64,000 bases of DNA, taken from an uncultured Granulosicoccus sp. (lineage in GTDB: Bacteria > Pseudomonadota > Gammaproteobacteria > Granulosicoccales > Granulosicoccaceae). The notes beneath the pieces are model-generated. The model saw nothing but the letters and a program-made list of their open reading frames with translations, did no database searches and had not been told where the DNA came from. This document shows positions 35,195-44,161 of this stretch, one piece after another. Location of the stretch: contig CANLXI010000004.1 of assembly GCA_947495035.1 (NCBI GenBank), positions 1-64,000 on the forward strand, written 5' to 3'. Every line of letters starts with the position of its first letter. Positions within the stretch are counted from its first letter, which is position 1. The translations under genes were made by a program, and so were the position numbers.

Positions 35195-35965
35195 ATGAAC
35201 AATCCAGTTGAAGGAATTGCCGGTCGGGTCGCACTCGTCACCGGTGCATCGAGTGGTCTGGGTGCACATTTTGCCCAGGTGCTCGCCAGAGCGGGGGCCA
35301 TCGTGGTAGTCGCTGCCAGACGACGGGACAAGCTGGAAACCGTGTCAGCCTCGATACGCGATGACGGTGGGCAGGTCATGGCCGTCACCATGGACGTCAC
35401 GAATGAAGACAGTGTTGCGCAGGCTCTACAGACGGTGCATGAGCAACTGGGAACCATCGGCATTCTGATCAACAATGCCGGAATGGCTGAGTCGAAGACC
35501 TTTCATAAACTGGACGAGGATAAATGGCGGCGCACGCTGACGGTGAATCTGGATGGTGCATGGCGAGTTGCCCATCAGGTGACTCGTCATCTGATAGCCG
35601 AAGGGCAGGCGGGTGTCGTGGTCAATATCGCATCCATTCTGGGCCTGCGCGTCGGGTTCGGTCACAGTGCCTATGCCGTTTCCAAGGCCGGTCTGATTCA
35701 GTTGACCAGGTCGATGGCGCTGGAGCTCGGGCCGCGGGGTATCCGCGTGAATGCCTTGTGCCCCGGCTACATTGCGACCGATATCAATGCCGACTACTTC
35801 GCGACCCCCGAAGGTGCCGACTATATCCGTTCGACGCCTGCCGGCCGTACGGGTAGATTGACAGAGCTGGATGGGCCCTTGTTGCTGCTGTGCAGCGACG
35901 CCGGATCGTTCATCAATGGAATTGCCCTGCCCGTGGACGGCGGGCATCTGGTGAGCTCTCTGTAG
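35195..35965 (+). CDS. short-chain dehydrogenase/reductase (SDR)
   Basis: A 256-residue classical SDR. It has the cofactor motif TGASSGLG (near 17-24), the NNAG motif, the catalytic triad in IASILG (Ser) and YAVSK (Tyr/Lys), and PGYIATD plus a C-terminal NGIALPVDGG. NAD(P)-dependent oxidation or reduction of a hydroxyl group is expected. It starts 179 bp after the Gfo/Idh gene, which the microsatellite fills. The pair may act on one polyol or sugar acid; the substrate is unknown. Confidence 0.9.
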   Translation: MNNPVEGIAGRVALVTGASSGLGAHFAQVLARAGAIVVVAARRRDKLETVSASIRDDGGQVMAVTMDVTNEDSVAQALQTVHEQLGTIGILINNAGMAESKTFHKLDEDKWRRTLTVNLDGAWRVAHQVTRHLIAEGQAGVVVNIASILGLRVGFGHSAYAVSKAGLIQLTRSMALELGPRGIRVNALCPGYIATDINADYFATPEGADYIRSTPAGRTGRLTELDGPLLLLCSDAGSFINGIALPVDGGHLVSSL

Positions 35966-36071
35966 CACTCTGGCACAACGCGGCCCGCCCGTTGCACGAT
36001 CCAGTCAACCTTGCCGGTAGCGGGCAGTGGTTGCCAACGGCCTCTGCGTCGATTGCCCGGTTCGTTCCTAC

Positions 36072-36111
36072 TACTGTATATATTGCCACTATACTGTATG
36101 ATTGAACGGTA
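36072..36111 (+). promoter_or_regulatory. two adjacent LexA-like (SOS) boxes
   Basis: TACTGTATATATTGCCACTA (36072-36091) agrees with the LexA consensus at 16 of 20 positions, and the next 20 bp (36092-36111) at 14 of 20. They abut head to tail and end 29 bp before the radical SAM start at 36141, where a repressor would cover the promoter. The Pseudomonas homologue PA0069 is, as I remember, a LexA target. Confidence 0.6.
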
Positions 36112-36140
36112 TTTCGATTCCGGCAGACGGAGCGTGGTCA

Positions 36141-37319
36141 ATGTTCGATACACCGTACAGGCGTCGTGGGCGGGGTGCGCAGAGCAATCGCAGTGGCAGG
36201 TTCGAATCGACACAGCGTGTCGATATCGACGATGGCTGGCAAGTCATGGCGTGGTCGGACTCCCCGCATTCGGGCAGTGAGGATGACCATTGTTCGCTCG
36301 GTCCAAACGACTTCCAGTCTCGTCCCGATGCTGAAGCGCCGACCACATTGCGTACGCATTGGCGGCCGGACAAGGCCCGGCGGGTCATCACCCGCAATCA
36401 ATCACCGGATGTGCATTTCGATCAATCGATCAACCCCTATCGTGGTTGCGAACACGGTTGTGCCTACTGCTTTGCCCGGCCATCTCATACCTTTCTGGGG
36501 CATTCGGCTGGTCTGGATTTCGAACGCCGACTCTATGCCAAGCTCGATGCGGCAGTGTTGCTCCGGCAGGAGCTGGCCAGTCCTCGCTATCGGTGCAAGC
36601 CACTTGCCATAGGTGTCAACACGGATGCCTATCAGCCCCTGGAGCGGCAACTCGGCCTTACCCGGCAGATTCTGGAGGTATTGCTCGAATGCCGGCATCC
36701 GGCCTATCTGATCACGAAATCCTCACTGATCGAACGCGATCTGGATCTGCTGGTGAAAATGGCTGATCGCAATCTGGTGACGGTGTCGATCTCCATGACA
36801 ACATTGGACAATACCCTGAGCCATCGCCTCGAACCGCGAGCCGCCGCACCGCATCGTCGATTGAGAACCATGAGGACTCTGGCAGAGGCCGGTGTGCCGG
36901 TGCGAGCATCGGTATCGCCCGTCATCCCGGCGCTCAACGAACACGAGATGGATGCCATCCTCGAGGCCTCTGCACTGGCCGGGGCATCGGGTGCGAATGC
37001 CATCGTGCTGCGTCTGCCGCACGAGTTGGCAGAGTTGTTCCCGGAATGGCTGGAAGCCTGTTATCCATTGAAAAAGGAGCGGGTGCTGAAGGCGATACGT
37101 TCTCTGCGTTCCGGCAAATTGAACAACAGTGATTTCGCCTCACGTTTCTCGGGCGAAGGACCAAGAGCAGACATCATCCGGCAACGTTTCGAAAGTGCCT
37201 GCCGGCGTCATGGTCTGGCCAGTGGACGAGGCGTGTTTACCACGGATGTATCGCAATTCCGAGCGCCGTCTCCACCAATGGAAGAACCCGGTATCGGACA
37301 GCAGATGCCGCTCTTCTGA
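36141..37319 (+). CDS. PA0069-type radical SAM protein
   Basis: A 392-residue radical SAM enzyme. It has the CxxxCxxC cluster motif (Cys103, Cys107, Cys110 in GCEHGCAYCFARP), THWRPDKARR upstream, and NTDAYQP, TKS and VSPVIPALNEHE downstream. This family resembles the spore photoproduct lyase-related rSAM group and is often annotated PA0069 family; the product is unknown. ATG 36141 has GGAG at 36129-36132; an upstream TTG at 36102 would lie inside the LexA-like box. SOS control suggests a DNA-damage-related role. Length is normal. Confidence 0.85.
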   Translation: MFDTPYRRRGRGAQSNRSGRFESTQRVDIDDGWQVMAWSDSPHSGSEDDHCSLGPNDFQSRPDAEAPTTLRTHWRPDKARRVITRNQSPDVHFDQSINPYRGCEHGCAYCFARPSHTFLGHSAGLDFERRLYAKLDAAVLLRQELASPRYRCKPLAIGVNTDAYQPLERQLGLTRQILEVLLECRHPAYLITKSSLIERDLDLLVKMADRNLVTVSISMTTLDNTLSHRLEPRAAAPHRRLRTMRTLAEAGVPVRASVSPVIPALNEHEMDAILEASALAGASGANAIVLRLPHELAELFPEWLEACYPLKKERVLKAIRSLRSGKLNNSDFASRFSGEGPRADIIRQRFESACRRHGLASGRGVFTTDVSQFRAPSPPMEEPGIGQQMPLF

Positions 37320-37415
37320 TGGTGTGTCGCCAGTGGTCGGTACGAAACCGGTCGGCCGAGCTATCGACGACGTTCAAACAGCAAGCCCTGGCGTCACCGT
37401 CACCGTGTTTCACCG

Positions 37416-37967
37416 TCAGGCGCGGGACTTTATCAGCCTCAGGACTTCTCGAAACTCGGGGATGTCGGCACGTTGCATCCACTCGAACATCACCATTTCG
37501 GAGGTGACCAGCTGTACGCCTTGCCGAGCTGCTCGCTGAAAGGCGGCATCACGATCGGATGCGTGACGCGACGATGAGGCGTCGGTAATCAGAAAGGTAT
37601 CGAATCCCTGCGCCTGCAACATCAGGACAGTCTGCAGTACACAGACATGGGCTTCGGTGCCGCATACCAGTATCTGCTTCGGCTGCAGGTGTTTCATCAG
37701 TGCCTGAAAGTCGTCTTCCAGAGCCGCTGAAAAATGGACTTTCTGCACAACACGCTCGTTCCGCAGTTTTTCTCTCAGTGGCGCAAGCGTGGCCCCGATG
37801 GCTGCCGGGAAGTGTTCGCTGGCGCACACCGGCACGTTCAACAGGTCGGCGACATCGATCAGGCGATCAACCACCGCCACCAACGGGTCGATATCCAGAA
37901 TCGATGCAGCGAGCTTCTCCTGTACATCGACAATGAGCAACAGGCTGGTTTCTCTGTCCATCAGCAT
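37416..37967 (-). CDS. isochorismatase-like cysteine hydrolase
   Basis: A protein of 183 residues of the isochorismatase/YcaC/nicotinamidase superfamily. The triad is visible: Asp in LLIVDVQEKL, Lys in VQKVHFSA, and Cys in GTEAHVCVLQT, preceded by the cis-peptide stretch. It should hydrolyse an amide or a vinyl-ether-like substrate in the cytosol. Two close starts (37967 or 37961) are possible; the longer 38021 reading is not supported. It lies 120 bp downstream of the SPFH/NfeD operon on the same strand and may be a late gene of it. Confidence 0.83.
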   Translation of the reverse strand: MLMDRETSLLLIVDVQEKLAASILDIDPLVAVVDRLIDVADLLNVPVCASEHFPAAIGATLAPLREKLRNERVVQKVHFSAALEDDFQALMKHLQPKQILVCGTEAHVCVLQTVLMLQAQGFDTFLITDASSSRHASDRDAAFQRAARQGVQLVTSEMVMFEWMQRADIPEFREVLRLIKSRA

Positions 37968-38087
37968 GACTGACCATCCGGGCGCGAGCCTTGTTGTTTG
38001 TCCTGCGGGCAGGCCTGGCATCTTCGGGCGGTAATCAGAAGGGCCGGGCCCGTGCTGTCGTAATGCCGTGCAGCTTCAGGACGACAC

Positions 38088-38825
38088 TCAGGGGGCTACC
38101 GACAAGCGGCCTTCCACATCGAATTTCCGGATCAGACTGGCCACCAGGCCGGATGTCTTGGCACGGTTGACGAAATCCTGCACGAAGTCAGCTGCCAGCG
38201 GCTTGTCGACCTGACAGCCCATACACTGCTGAACGGCCATGAAGCTGTCATCGAACAGCCGTGAACCGGGCATCAGCGCCTGTTGTTGCAGCAGTTTGGG
38301 TCTCAGGCCTGCCAGTACATCCATCTTTTCGTCGCGAAACAGCTCGAAGGATTCATCGAGTGAAGCGGCTCGTATCAGCGTCGCCTGTGTGATATGACGG
38401 GTCAGCCACAGGTCGTAGGCACTGCGTGCTTTCACTGCAATACGATGACCCGGCTGATCGACCTGTTCCATGGACGTGATCGCAGAGTCGGGTGGTGTCA
38501 GATACGTTGCCTGGATTTCGCAATAAGCCGGACTGAAGTGGATGACCTTGGCGCGCTCGGTTTCCAGGGCGATATTGGCAATATCCCATTCATCGCGTGT
38601 TGCAGCATCGGCGACATCGCCTGGACCTTCGTAGGGAATGAGCTTGAGCTCGACACCGAGCTCATCTGCCAGTGCGCGTGCCATGGCAGGAGAGACACCG
38701 TCAGGCTGACCGTTTTCGTCGGTCTGGTTCACCAGCAGGAAGTTGCTCATGTTGATGCCGGCGCGCAGTACCCCATGGGGAGCAAGATCGTCCAGCAGCT
38801 GTGCGTGATCAGGGGTATTCGTCAT
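38088..38825 (-). CDS. solute-binding-like domain protein without a signal peptide
   Basis: A 245-residue family-3 amino-acid-binding-protein fold. It opens with LLDDLAPHGVLRAGINMSNF, then MARALADELGVELKLIPYEG and the DIANIALETERAKVIHFSPAY stretch typical of ABC receptor proteins. There is no signal peptide or lipobox, so it should stay in the cytosol, unusual for this fold. ATG overlaps the stop of the NfeD gene by 4 bp. No ABC permease is near. It might bind a small molecule as a regulator of the membrane proteins upstream; that is inference. Confidence 0.75.
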   Translation of the reverse strand: MTNTPDHAQLLDDLAPHGVLRAGINMSNFLLVNQTDENGQPDGVSPAMARALADELGVELKLIPYEGPGDVADAATRDEWDIANIALETERAKVIHFSPAYCEIQATYLTPPDSAITSMEQVDQPGHRIAVKARSAYDLWLTRHITQATLIRAASLDESFELFRDEKMDVLAGLRPKLLQQQALMPGSRLFDDSFMAVQQCMGCQVDKPLAADFVQDFVNRAKTSGLVASLIRKFDVEGRLSVAP

Positions 38826-39313
38826 GGGTTTCCAGTCGGTTCCGTGAATGGTTCGACGTAGAATACACCAACGCTGACGGCACTCACCTTCACGCGTGTT
38901 CCGGCACTGATGAGCCTGTCCGGGACCTGTTCTGCCGGTTCCACGCGCCAGTGGATTCCGGAATACTTGTGGACACCCGGCGCCGAGTCGGACACGTCAC
39001 TGCTCAGCACGAAACTGAGCCCGATCAGGTCGCTGCTGCGGTCATGGCCCAGTTCCGCGCCGCTTTGCAGGCGCTTGAGCGGTCGCCACAGTACCAGCGT
39101 GATGACACTGGTCGCCACGGCAAAGCAGGCAATGGCGGCAACAAAGGAATTCGGCACCACAGAAAGCCACAGCAGCCCTCCCGTCAACAAGGCCCCCAGG
39201 CTGCCGAACAGCAGCAATCCACTGGTAAAGCCGAAGGCGATGGCTTCAATGGCCAGCAACAGAAAGCCCAGGGTCAGCCAGATTGTGGCTTGATTGATGG
39301 AGAGGGTGTCCAT
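38822..39313 (-). CDS. NfeD-family membrane protein
   Basis: A 163-residue NfeD-like protein: membrane segments at about 10-75 (IWLTLGFLLLAIEAIAFGF, a glycine-rich segment, SFVAAIACFAVATSVITLVLW) and a C-terminal OB-like soluble domain ending GVFYVEPF. NfeD proteins interact with SPFH proteins; the SPFH gene ends one base upstream. Together they may scaffold membrane microdomains. It is the small (short) type without the protease domain. Confidence 0.87.
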   Translation of the reverse strand: MDTLSINQATIWLTLGFLLLAIEAIAFGFTSGLLLFGSLGALLTGGLLWLSVVPNSFVAAIACFAVATSVITLVLWRPLKRLQSGAELGHDRSSDLIGLSFVLSSDVSDSAPGVHKYSGIHWRVEPAEQVPDRLISAGTRVKVSAVSVGVFYVEPFTEPTGNP

Positions 39314-39314
39314 G

Positions 39315-40274
39315 TCAGGAATTGCCGGACTTGAAGGCCTCGCTGGAATTCATGGCGGCAACAACGGCCATGCTTTCAGCCACGACACTGCCGGCTTCAC
39401 TCTTCTTGCCGTCCATCAGCACGATCGTCGATTCCTTCGCGATTCGGGCCTTGGCATCAATGGCCTTGGTGGCCAGATCCAGTTGAACGGCCTTCTGGCC
39501 CTCTGCGGTTGCGGCGGCCTTGCCGATGGTTTCCAGCGCTCCAGCCTGCGCCATGGCTACGGTCGTGATGGCTTCAGCTTCACCCTGGGCCTCCAGAATC
39601 TGTTGTTCCCGCTGGGCCTCGGCAGCCAGCACGATGGCCTGTTTCTGACCTTCGGCCACGTTGATGGCGGACTGGCGCTGACCTTCGGATTCCAGCACGG
39701 TGGCGCGCTTGTCTCGCTCGGCCTTCATTTGTCGTTCCATGGCTTCCAGAACGCTCTTGGGCGGCGTGATGTCCTTGATTTCATAACGCAGGCAAGTGGT
39801 TCCCCAGGCCTCGCCGGCTTCATTGATGGCTGCCACGATGGCTGCGTTGAGCAGATCTCGTTCTTCGAAGGTGCGATCGAGCGTGATCTTGCCGATTTCC
39901 GAACGCATGGTGGTCTGGGCCAGTTGCGTCACACCGAAGACGTAGTTGTCGATGCCGTAGCTGGATTTTTCCGGATCTATGACCTTCAGGTAGAGCACGC
40001 CATCAACGGTCAGTGTGATGTTGTCCTTGGTGATGGCTGACTGAGAGGGAACGTCGAGAGCCATTTCCTTGAGCGATACCTTGTAGGCTACCCGGTCGAC
40101 GATGGGCAGAACGAACTTCAGGCCTGCGGTCAGCGTCGTTCGAAACTTACCGAAGCGCTCGACCACGAAAGCCGTGTTCTGAGGGACGAACTTAACCGAT
40201 GAGTTGAGTACGATCAGCGTCACGATAGCCAGGCCTATCCAGAAGGCCGAGGCAGAACTCAATAGCATATCCAT
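39315..40274 (-). CDS. qmcA: SPFH/band-7 paraslipin (QmcA-like)
   Basis: A 319-residue SPFH protein: one N-terminal membrane segment (FWIGLAIVTLIVLNSSV), the band-7 domain starting VPQNTAFVVERFGKF, and an alanine/glutamate-rich coiled coil (AEAQREQQILEAQGEAEAI). QmcA of E. coli is similar in size and architecture and is encoded beside an NfeD protein (YbbK). It should oligomerise at the inner membrane and may modulate proteases such as FtsH. The start is ATG 40274 or 40268; the ribosome binding site is weak. Confidence 0.9.
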   Translation of the reverse strand: MDMLLSSASAFWIGLAIVTLIVLNSSVKFVPQNTAFVVERFGKFRTTLTAGLKFVLPIVDRVAYKVSLKEMALDVPSQSAITKDNITLTVDGVLYLKVIDPEKSSYGIDNYVFGVTQLAQTTMRSEIGKITLDRTFEERDLLNAAIVAAINEAGEAWGTTCLRYEIKDITPPKSVLEAMERQMKAERDKRATVLESEGQRQSAINVAEGQKQAIVLAAEAQREQQILEAQGEAEAITTVAMAQAGALETIGKAAATAEGQKAVQLDLATKAIDAKARIAKESTIVLMDGKKSEAGSVVAESMAVVAAMNSSEAFKSGNS

Positions 40275-40383
40275 TGTTTTTCGAGGGAATCGGGAGTGAG
40301 TGGAGGGCAGTTGACAAGCTATTGTGGTGCCAGAATGCCGTGTTTTCAATGAATTCCGCAGCACCGTTGTCGATGGTTTCTCT

Positions 40384-41313
40384 CTACGGTCCGACTCTGA
40401 GAGCCTCGATGACCAGGTCGCGAAGTCGAACGGCGAGCGGGCTCAGTGTCTGTTGTTTCTTCTGAATGAGATGGTAGGGCTGAATGGTGATCGGTGCCGG
40501 GAAGCGCAGAGTGGTCATGTCACCGGTTGTCGTCCCCGCCAGCAACTCGGCGACTTCACTGGAAATCGGCGACAGTGCGTCAGAGGACTGCAGGCTGGCA
40601 ATCATGACGAGCAGGGAGGTGGTGTTGATGATCTCGTCAGGCAGCGGTATGGAGTGCTCGATATAGGCGCGTTCCACGGCATCGCGCATGGGTGTTCCCA
40701 CTCCCTGTATGACCCAGGCATAACCACGAAAATCCTTCAAGGTCGGTTTCCTGAGGCTCAGCAAAGGGTGATCGCATCTGGCCAGAAACTCCACGGTCTC
40801 GGCGCGGCCCTGCATGAATTCGAATTGTCGTCTGTCGTGAGGCGGCGGCACTCTGGCAAGCACGAAATCATAATCGCCATTGTGCAACCCCTGAATCAGT
40901 TCCTCACTGGGTGCCACCGCAATGGTGATATCGGCACCCTGAGTATCGGCACGCAGCTTCTGCACGGACGGCACGACGTAGGCTACAGCCGCTCCGGTCA
41001 CGGAGCCGACCCTGACGCTACCGGTCTTGCCGGCCGCGAAGGCATTCACTTCATTGGCCGTGGCTGTCAGGCCGCGTAGCAGTGAAACGGCATGACGAAT
41101 CAGGACCTGACCGATGGGGGTGGGCACCATGCCTTTGGGTTTGCGCACGAACAGGGGTTGCTCGACCATGCCTTCGATTTCCGCAAGCATGCGTGAGGCC
41201 GCCGGTTGCGTGATGGCCAGTCGCTCGGCGGCCATGGATAGCTGGCCGGATTCATCGATGGCACTGAGCAAACGCAGGTGGCGCCACTGGAGGCGCTGAG
41301 TCAGGTGTCGCAT
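40384..41313 (-). CDS. gbpR: LysR-family regulator of sugar transport (GbpR-like)
   Basis: A 309-residue LysR regulator: winged helix with LRLLSAIDESGQLSMAAERLAITQPAASRMLAEIE (13-47) and an effector domain with AVAPSEELIQGL. It resembles GbpR of Agrobacterium, which controls chvE in response to sugars. It is divergent from the ChvE-like gene with 170 bp between; a CCAT-AA-ATGG inverted repeat (41327-41336) lies there. It probably senses galactose, arabinose or fucose (inference). Confidence 0.85.
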   Translation of the reverse strand: MRHLTQRLQWRHLRLLSAIDESGQLSMAAERLAITQPAASRMLAEIEGMVEQPLFVRKPKGMVPTPIGQVLIRHAVSLLRGLTATANEVNAFAAGKTGSVRVGSVTGAAVAYVVPSVQKLRADTQGADITIAVAPSEELIQGLHNGDYDFVLARVPPPHDRRQFEFMQGRAETVEFLARCDHPLLSLRKPTLKDFRGYAWVIQGVGTPMRDAVERAYIEHSIPLPDEIINTTSLLVMIASLQSSDALSPISSEVAELLAGTTTGDMTTLRFPAPITIQPYHLIQKKQQTLSPLAVRLRDLVIEALRVGP

Positions 41314-41326
41314 GGCAAGTCATATT

Positions 41327-41390
41327 CCATAAATGGTATGCAGAAGTCAATTAATGTAATTTGAATGATATGCCGTGGTGTGACTACACT
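41327..41390 (+). promoter_or_regulatory. candidate operator and promoter of the sugar operon
   Basis: CCAT-AA-ATGG at 41327-41336 is centred in a nearly symmetrical CATATTCCATAAATGGTATG. A sigma-70-like promoter TTGAAT (41361-41366) and TACACT (41385-41390), 18 bp apart, lies upstream of the binding-protein start at 41484. A GbpR-type regulator may use the operator. Confidence 0.4.
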
Positions 41391-41483
41391 GCAGGCCAGT
41401 TGCAAGTCGAGTGCATCAGGCACTTTCGACACGACGACCGGCTGGCGGAACCGAAGAGTTCCCCGGCCTCCAGGAGAGCGAAT

Positions 41484-42548
41484 ATGAGAAAGTTACTTAC
41501 GGGTCTGTCGACCCTTGCGGTTTCTGCCAGTCTGATGATGCTGCCCGCCGTGTCGGTGGCAGCGGACACCATCGGTATTGCCATGCCGACCAAGTCCTCG
41601 GCGCGCTGGATATCCGACGGCAACTCCATGGCGGAACAATTCGAGGCGGCAGGTTATGAAGTTGATCTGCAATACGCGGAGGATGACATTCCCAATCAGC
41701 TGGCGCAGATCGAGAACATGATCACCAAGGGCGTATCCGTGCTGGTCATCGCCGCCATTGACGGCACCACCTTGTCCAATGCGCTCGAGAATGCCCATTT
41801 CGCAGACATCAAGACCATTGCCTATGATCGTCTGATCCGGGACAGTGAATACGTCGATTACTATGCAACCTTCGACAACTTCAAGGTCGGCGTGCAGCAG
41901 GCCAGTTCCGTTGTCGCCGGGCTGCAGGAACGGTTTCCGGATAGCAGCCCCTGGAATGTGGAGCTGTTCGGTGGTTCACCGGATGACAATAACGCCTATT
42001 TCTTCTACGACGGGGCCATGTCAGTCCTGCAACCGCTGATAGACGATGGCTCGATCAATATCGTTTCCGGACAGATGGGGATGGACAAGGTCGGTACCCT
42101 GCGCTGGGACGGTGCTGTCGCCCAGGCACGCATGGACAACCTCCTTTCGGCTCACTACACCGATGCCACGGTTCAGGGCGTATTGAGTCCCTACGACGGT
42201 CTGTCCATCGGCATACTGAGCTCGCTGAAAGGTGTCGGTTATGGATCGGGCGATCTGCCGATGCCCATCGTGTCAGGCCAGGATGCAGAACTGCAATCCA
42301 TCAAGTCGATCATTGCCGGGGAACAGTATTCCACCGTGTTCAAGGATACTCGGGAACTGGCTCGTGTCGCGGTCGGCATGGCTGATGCCCTGATCAAGGG
42401 CGGTGAACCCGAGATCAATGACACCACGACCTATGACAACGGTGTCAAGGTTGTGCCGTCCTATCTGCTGGAACCCGTATCGGTGGATGCATCGAATTAC
42501 GAAGCCATCGTGATCGATTCGGGTTATCACTCGAAAGACGATCTCTGA
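41484..42548 (+). CDS. chvE: multiple-sugar periplasmic binding protein (ChvE-like)
   Basis: A 354-residue type-1 sugar-binding protein. The signal peptide covers about residues 1-26 (AVSVA^A). The mature start [17 protein letters not shown], then [18 protein letters not shown] and AAIDGTTL, matches ChvE/MmsA-type receptors for aldoses such as glucose, galactose, arabinose and xylose. ATG 41484 has AGGAG at 41472-41476. It is followed by gguA-like and gguB-like genes, so it is the receptor of this transporter. In Agrobacterium ChvE also signals to a sensor kinase; there is no VirA here. Confidence 0.92.
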   Translation: MRKLLTGLSTLAVSASLMMLPAVSVAADTIGIAMPTKSSARWISDGNSMAEQFEAAGYEVDLQYAEDDIPNQLAQIENMITKGVSVLVIAAIDGTTLSNALENAHFADIKTIAYDRLIRDSEYVDYYATFDNFKVGVQQASSVVAGLQERFPDSSPWNVELFGGSPDDNNAYFFYDGAMSVLQPLIDDGSINIVSGQMGMDKVGTLRWDGAVAQARMDNLLSAHYTDATVQGVLSPYDGLSIGILSSLKGVGYGSGDLPMPIVSGQDAELQSIKSIIAGEQYSTVFKDTRELARVAVGMADALIKGGEPEINDTTTYDNGVKVVPSYLLEPVSVDASNYEAIVIDSGYHSKDDL

Positions 42549-42575
42549 GCCGGTCTGCCGAATCAGCTGGCATTA

Positions 42576-42604
42576 CCTGCCTCCTGTACAACTCGGGAGG
42601 CAGG
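42576..42604 (+). promoter_or_regulatory. intercistronic hairpin between chvE and gguA
   Basis: CCTGCCTCC (42576-42584) and GGAGGCAGG (42596-42604) form a perfect 9-bp stem with an 11-nt loop. No T tract follows. As in many binding-protein operons, it may stabilise the chvE message or limit read-through into gguA. Confidence 0.55.
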
Positions 42605-42628
42605 ATCAAGCCTGGAGATACCGTATCG

Positions 42629-44161
42629 ATGCAAACGATTCTGGAGATGCGCAACATCACCAAGACATTTCCGGGCGTCAAGGCGCTCGACAATGTCAAT
42701 CTGAAGGTGAGCGCCGGAGAGATACACGCCCTGGTCGGCGAGAATGGTGCAGGCAAGTCCACGCTGATGAAGGTGTTGTCCGGTGTCCATGCCGATGGCA
42801 GCTACGAGGGCGAGATTCTCTTCGACGGACAGAAGACGGCCTTCGCGGGAATCGGCGATAGCGAAGCGCTGGGCATCATCATCATTCATCAGGAACTGGC
42901 TCTGGTGCCATTGTTGTCAATTGCCGAGAACCTGTTTCTGGGTAATGAAAGAGCTCATCGGGGCATGGTGAACTGGCCGGAAACATTCAGGCAGACGGAA
43001 GCTCTGCTTGCCAAGGTCGGCTTGCAGGAGCCGCCTGCGGCGCTTGTCGATACGCTGGGTGTCGGCAAGCAGCAACTGGTGGAGATAGCCAAGGCTCTGT
43101 CCAAGGATGTTCGACTGCTGATTCTCGATGAACCCACGGCTGCATTGTCGGAGTCCGATAGTCAGGTACTGCTGGATCTGCTGCTGGAACTCAAGGCGCA
43201 GGGTGTCACCTCGATCATCATCAGTCACAAGCTCAACGAGGTGCGGCGTGTTGCCGACACCATTACCATCATTCGCGATGGGGCAACGGTCTCGACGCTC
43301 GATGCCCGGCAGCAGGAGGTCAGCGAAGAGCGGATAGTCCGTGACATGGTGGGACGGGATCTGTCGCAGCGCTACCCCGCACGTCAACGCAAGGCCGGCG
43401 ACATGCTGCTGGAGGTCAGCCACTGGAATGTCTGGCACCCGGAACACAAGTCCCGTCAGGTCATACACGATGTCAGCTTTCATGTCCGCGCCGGTGAAGT
43501 TGTCGGCATAGCCGGCCTCATGGGAGCAGGGCGTACCGAACTGGCCATGAGTCTGTTCGGGCACAGCTACGGACAGAACATCTCCGGCAGCGTCAGATTG
43601 CGGGGTGAGCCTCTCGACACCTCCACAGTCAGCGCGGCCATACGTGGTGGGCTGGCCTATGTGACCGAAGATCGCAAGGAACTGGGGCTGATACTGGACG
43701 AGTCGATCCACCGCAATATCACCCTGGCCAATCTGCGGGATGTCTCTTCCTCGGGCGTCATCAATCAGGCAGAAGAGGCCCGGGTTGCCGAAGGCTATCG
43801 CGCGGCCATGAACATCCGCACCCCATCAGTGGCTCAGCGCGTGGTGAACCTGTCCGGCGGCAACCAGCAGAAGGTGGTTCTGTCCAAATGGCTGTTCACC
43901 TCGCCCGAGGTACTGATCCTCGATGAACCCACGAGGGGAATCGATGTAGGGGCGAAATTCGAGATCTACAGCATCATCAACGAGCTGTCCGCACAGGGCA
44001 AGGGCGTCATCATGATCAGTTCCGAGATGCCTGAGCTGCTCGGCATGAGTGATCGCATTCATGTGATGAATGAAGGTGGTTTCGTGGGCGAATTGAGCGC
44101 CGATGAAGCCAGTCAGGAGCGGATCATGTCGCTCATTGTCAGTGACCGGGAAAAAATCTGA
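42629..44161 (+). CDS. gguA: sugar ABC transporter ATP-binding protein (GguA-like)
   Basis: A 510-residue double ATPase of the CUT2 class. Domain 1 has Walker [10 protein letters not shown] (38-46), [15 protein letters not shown] and Walker [12 protein letters not shown]. Domain 2 has a degenerate Walker A-like [10 protein letters not shown], the signature LSGGNQQKV and [11 protein letters not shown]. Both domains in one chain, with the second degenerate, is normal for the class. It energises sugar uptake with the ChvE-like receptor. Its stop shares a base with the permease start (TGATG). Confidence 0.94.
   Translation: MQTILEMRNITKTFPGVKALDNVNLKVSAGEIHALVGENGAGKSTLMKVLSGVHADGSYEGEILFDGQKTAFAGIGDSEALGIIIIHQELALVPLLSIAENLFLGNERAHRGMVNWPETFRQTEALLAKVGLQEPPAALVDTLGVGKQQLVEIAKALSKDVRLLILDEPTAALSESDSQVLLDLLLELKAQGVTSIIISHKLNEVRRVADTITIIRDGATVSTLDARQQEVSEERIVRDMVGRDLSQRYPARQRKAGDMLLEVSHWNVWHPEHKSRQVIHDVSFHVRAGEVVGIAGLMGAGRTELAMSLFGHSYGQNISGSVRLRGEPLDTSTVSAAIRGGLAYVTEDRKELGLILDESIHRNITLANLRDVSSSGVINQAEEARVAEGYRAAMNIRTPSVAQRVVNLSGGNQQKVVLSKWLFTSPEVLILDEPTRGIDVGAKFEIYSIINELSAQGKGVIMISSEMPELLGMSDRIHVMNEGGFVGELSADEASQERIMSLIVSDREKI

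Noticed and set aside
36102..36140. TTG start for the radical SAM gene
   Set aside because: It falls inside the LexA-like box and lacks a ribosome binding site; ATG 36141 has one.
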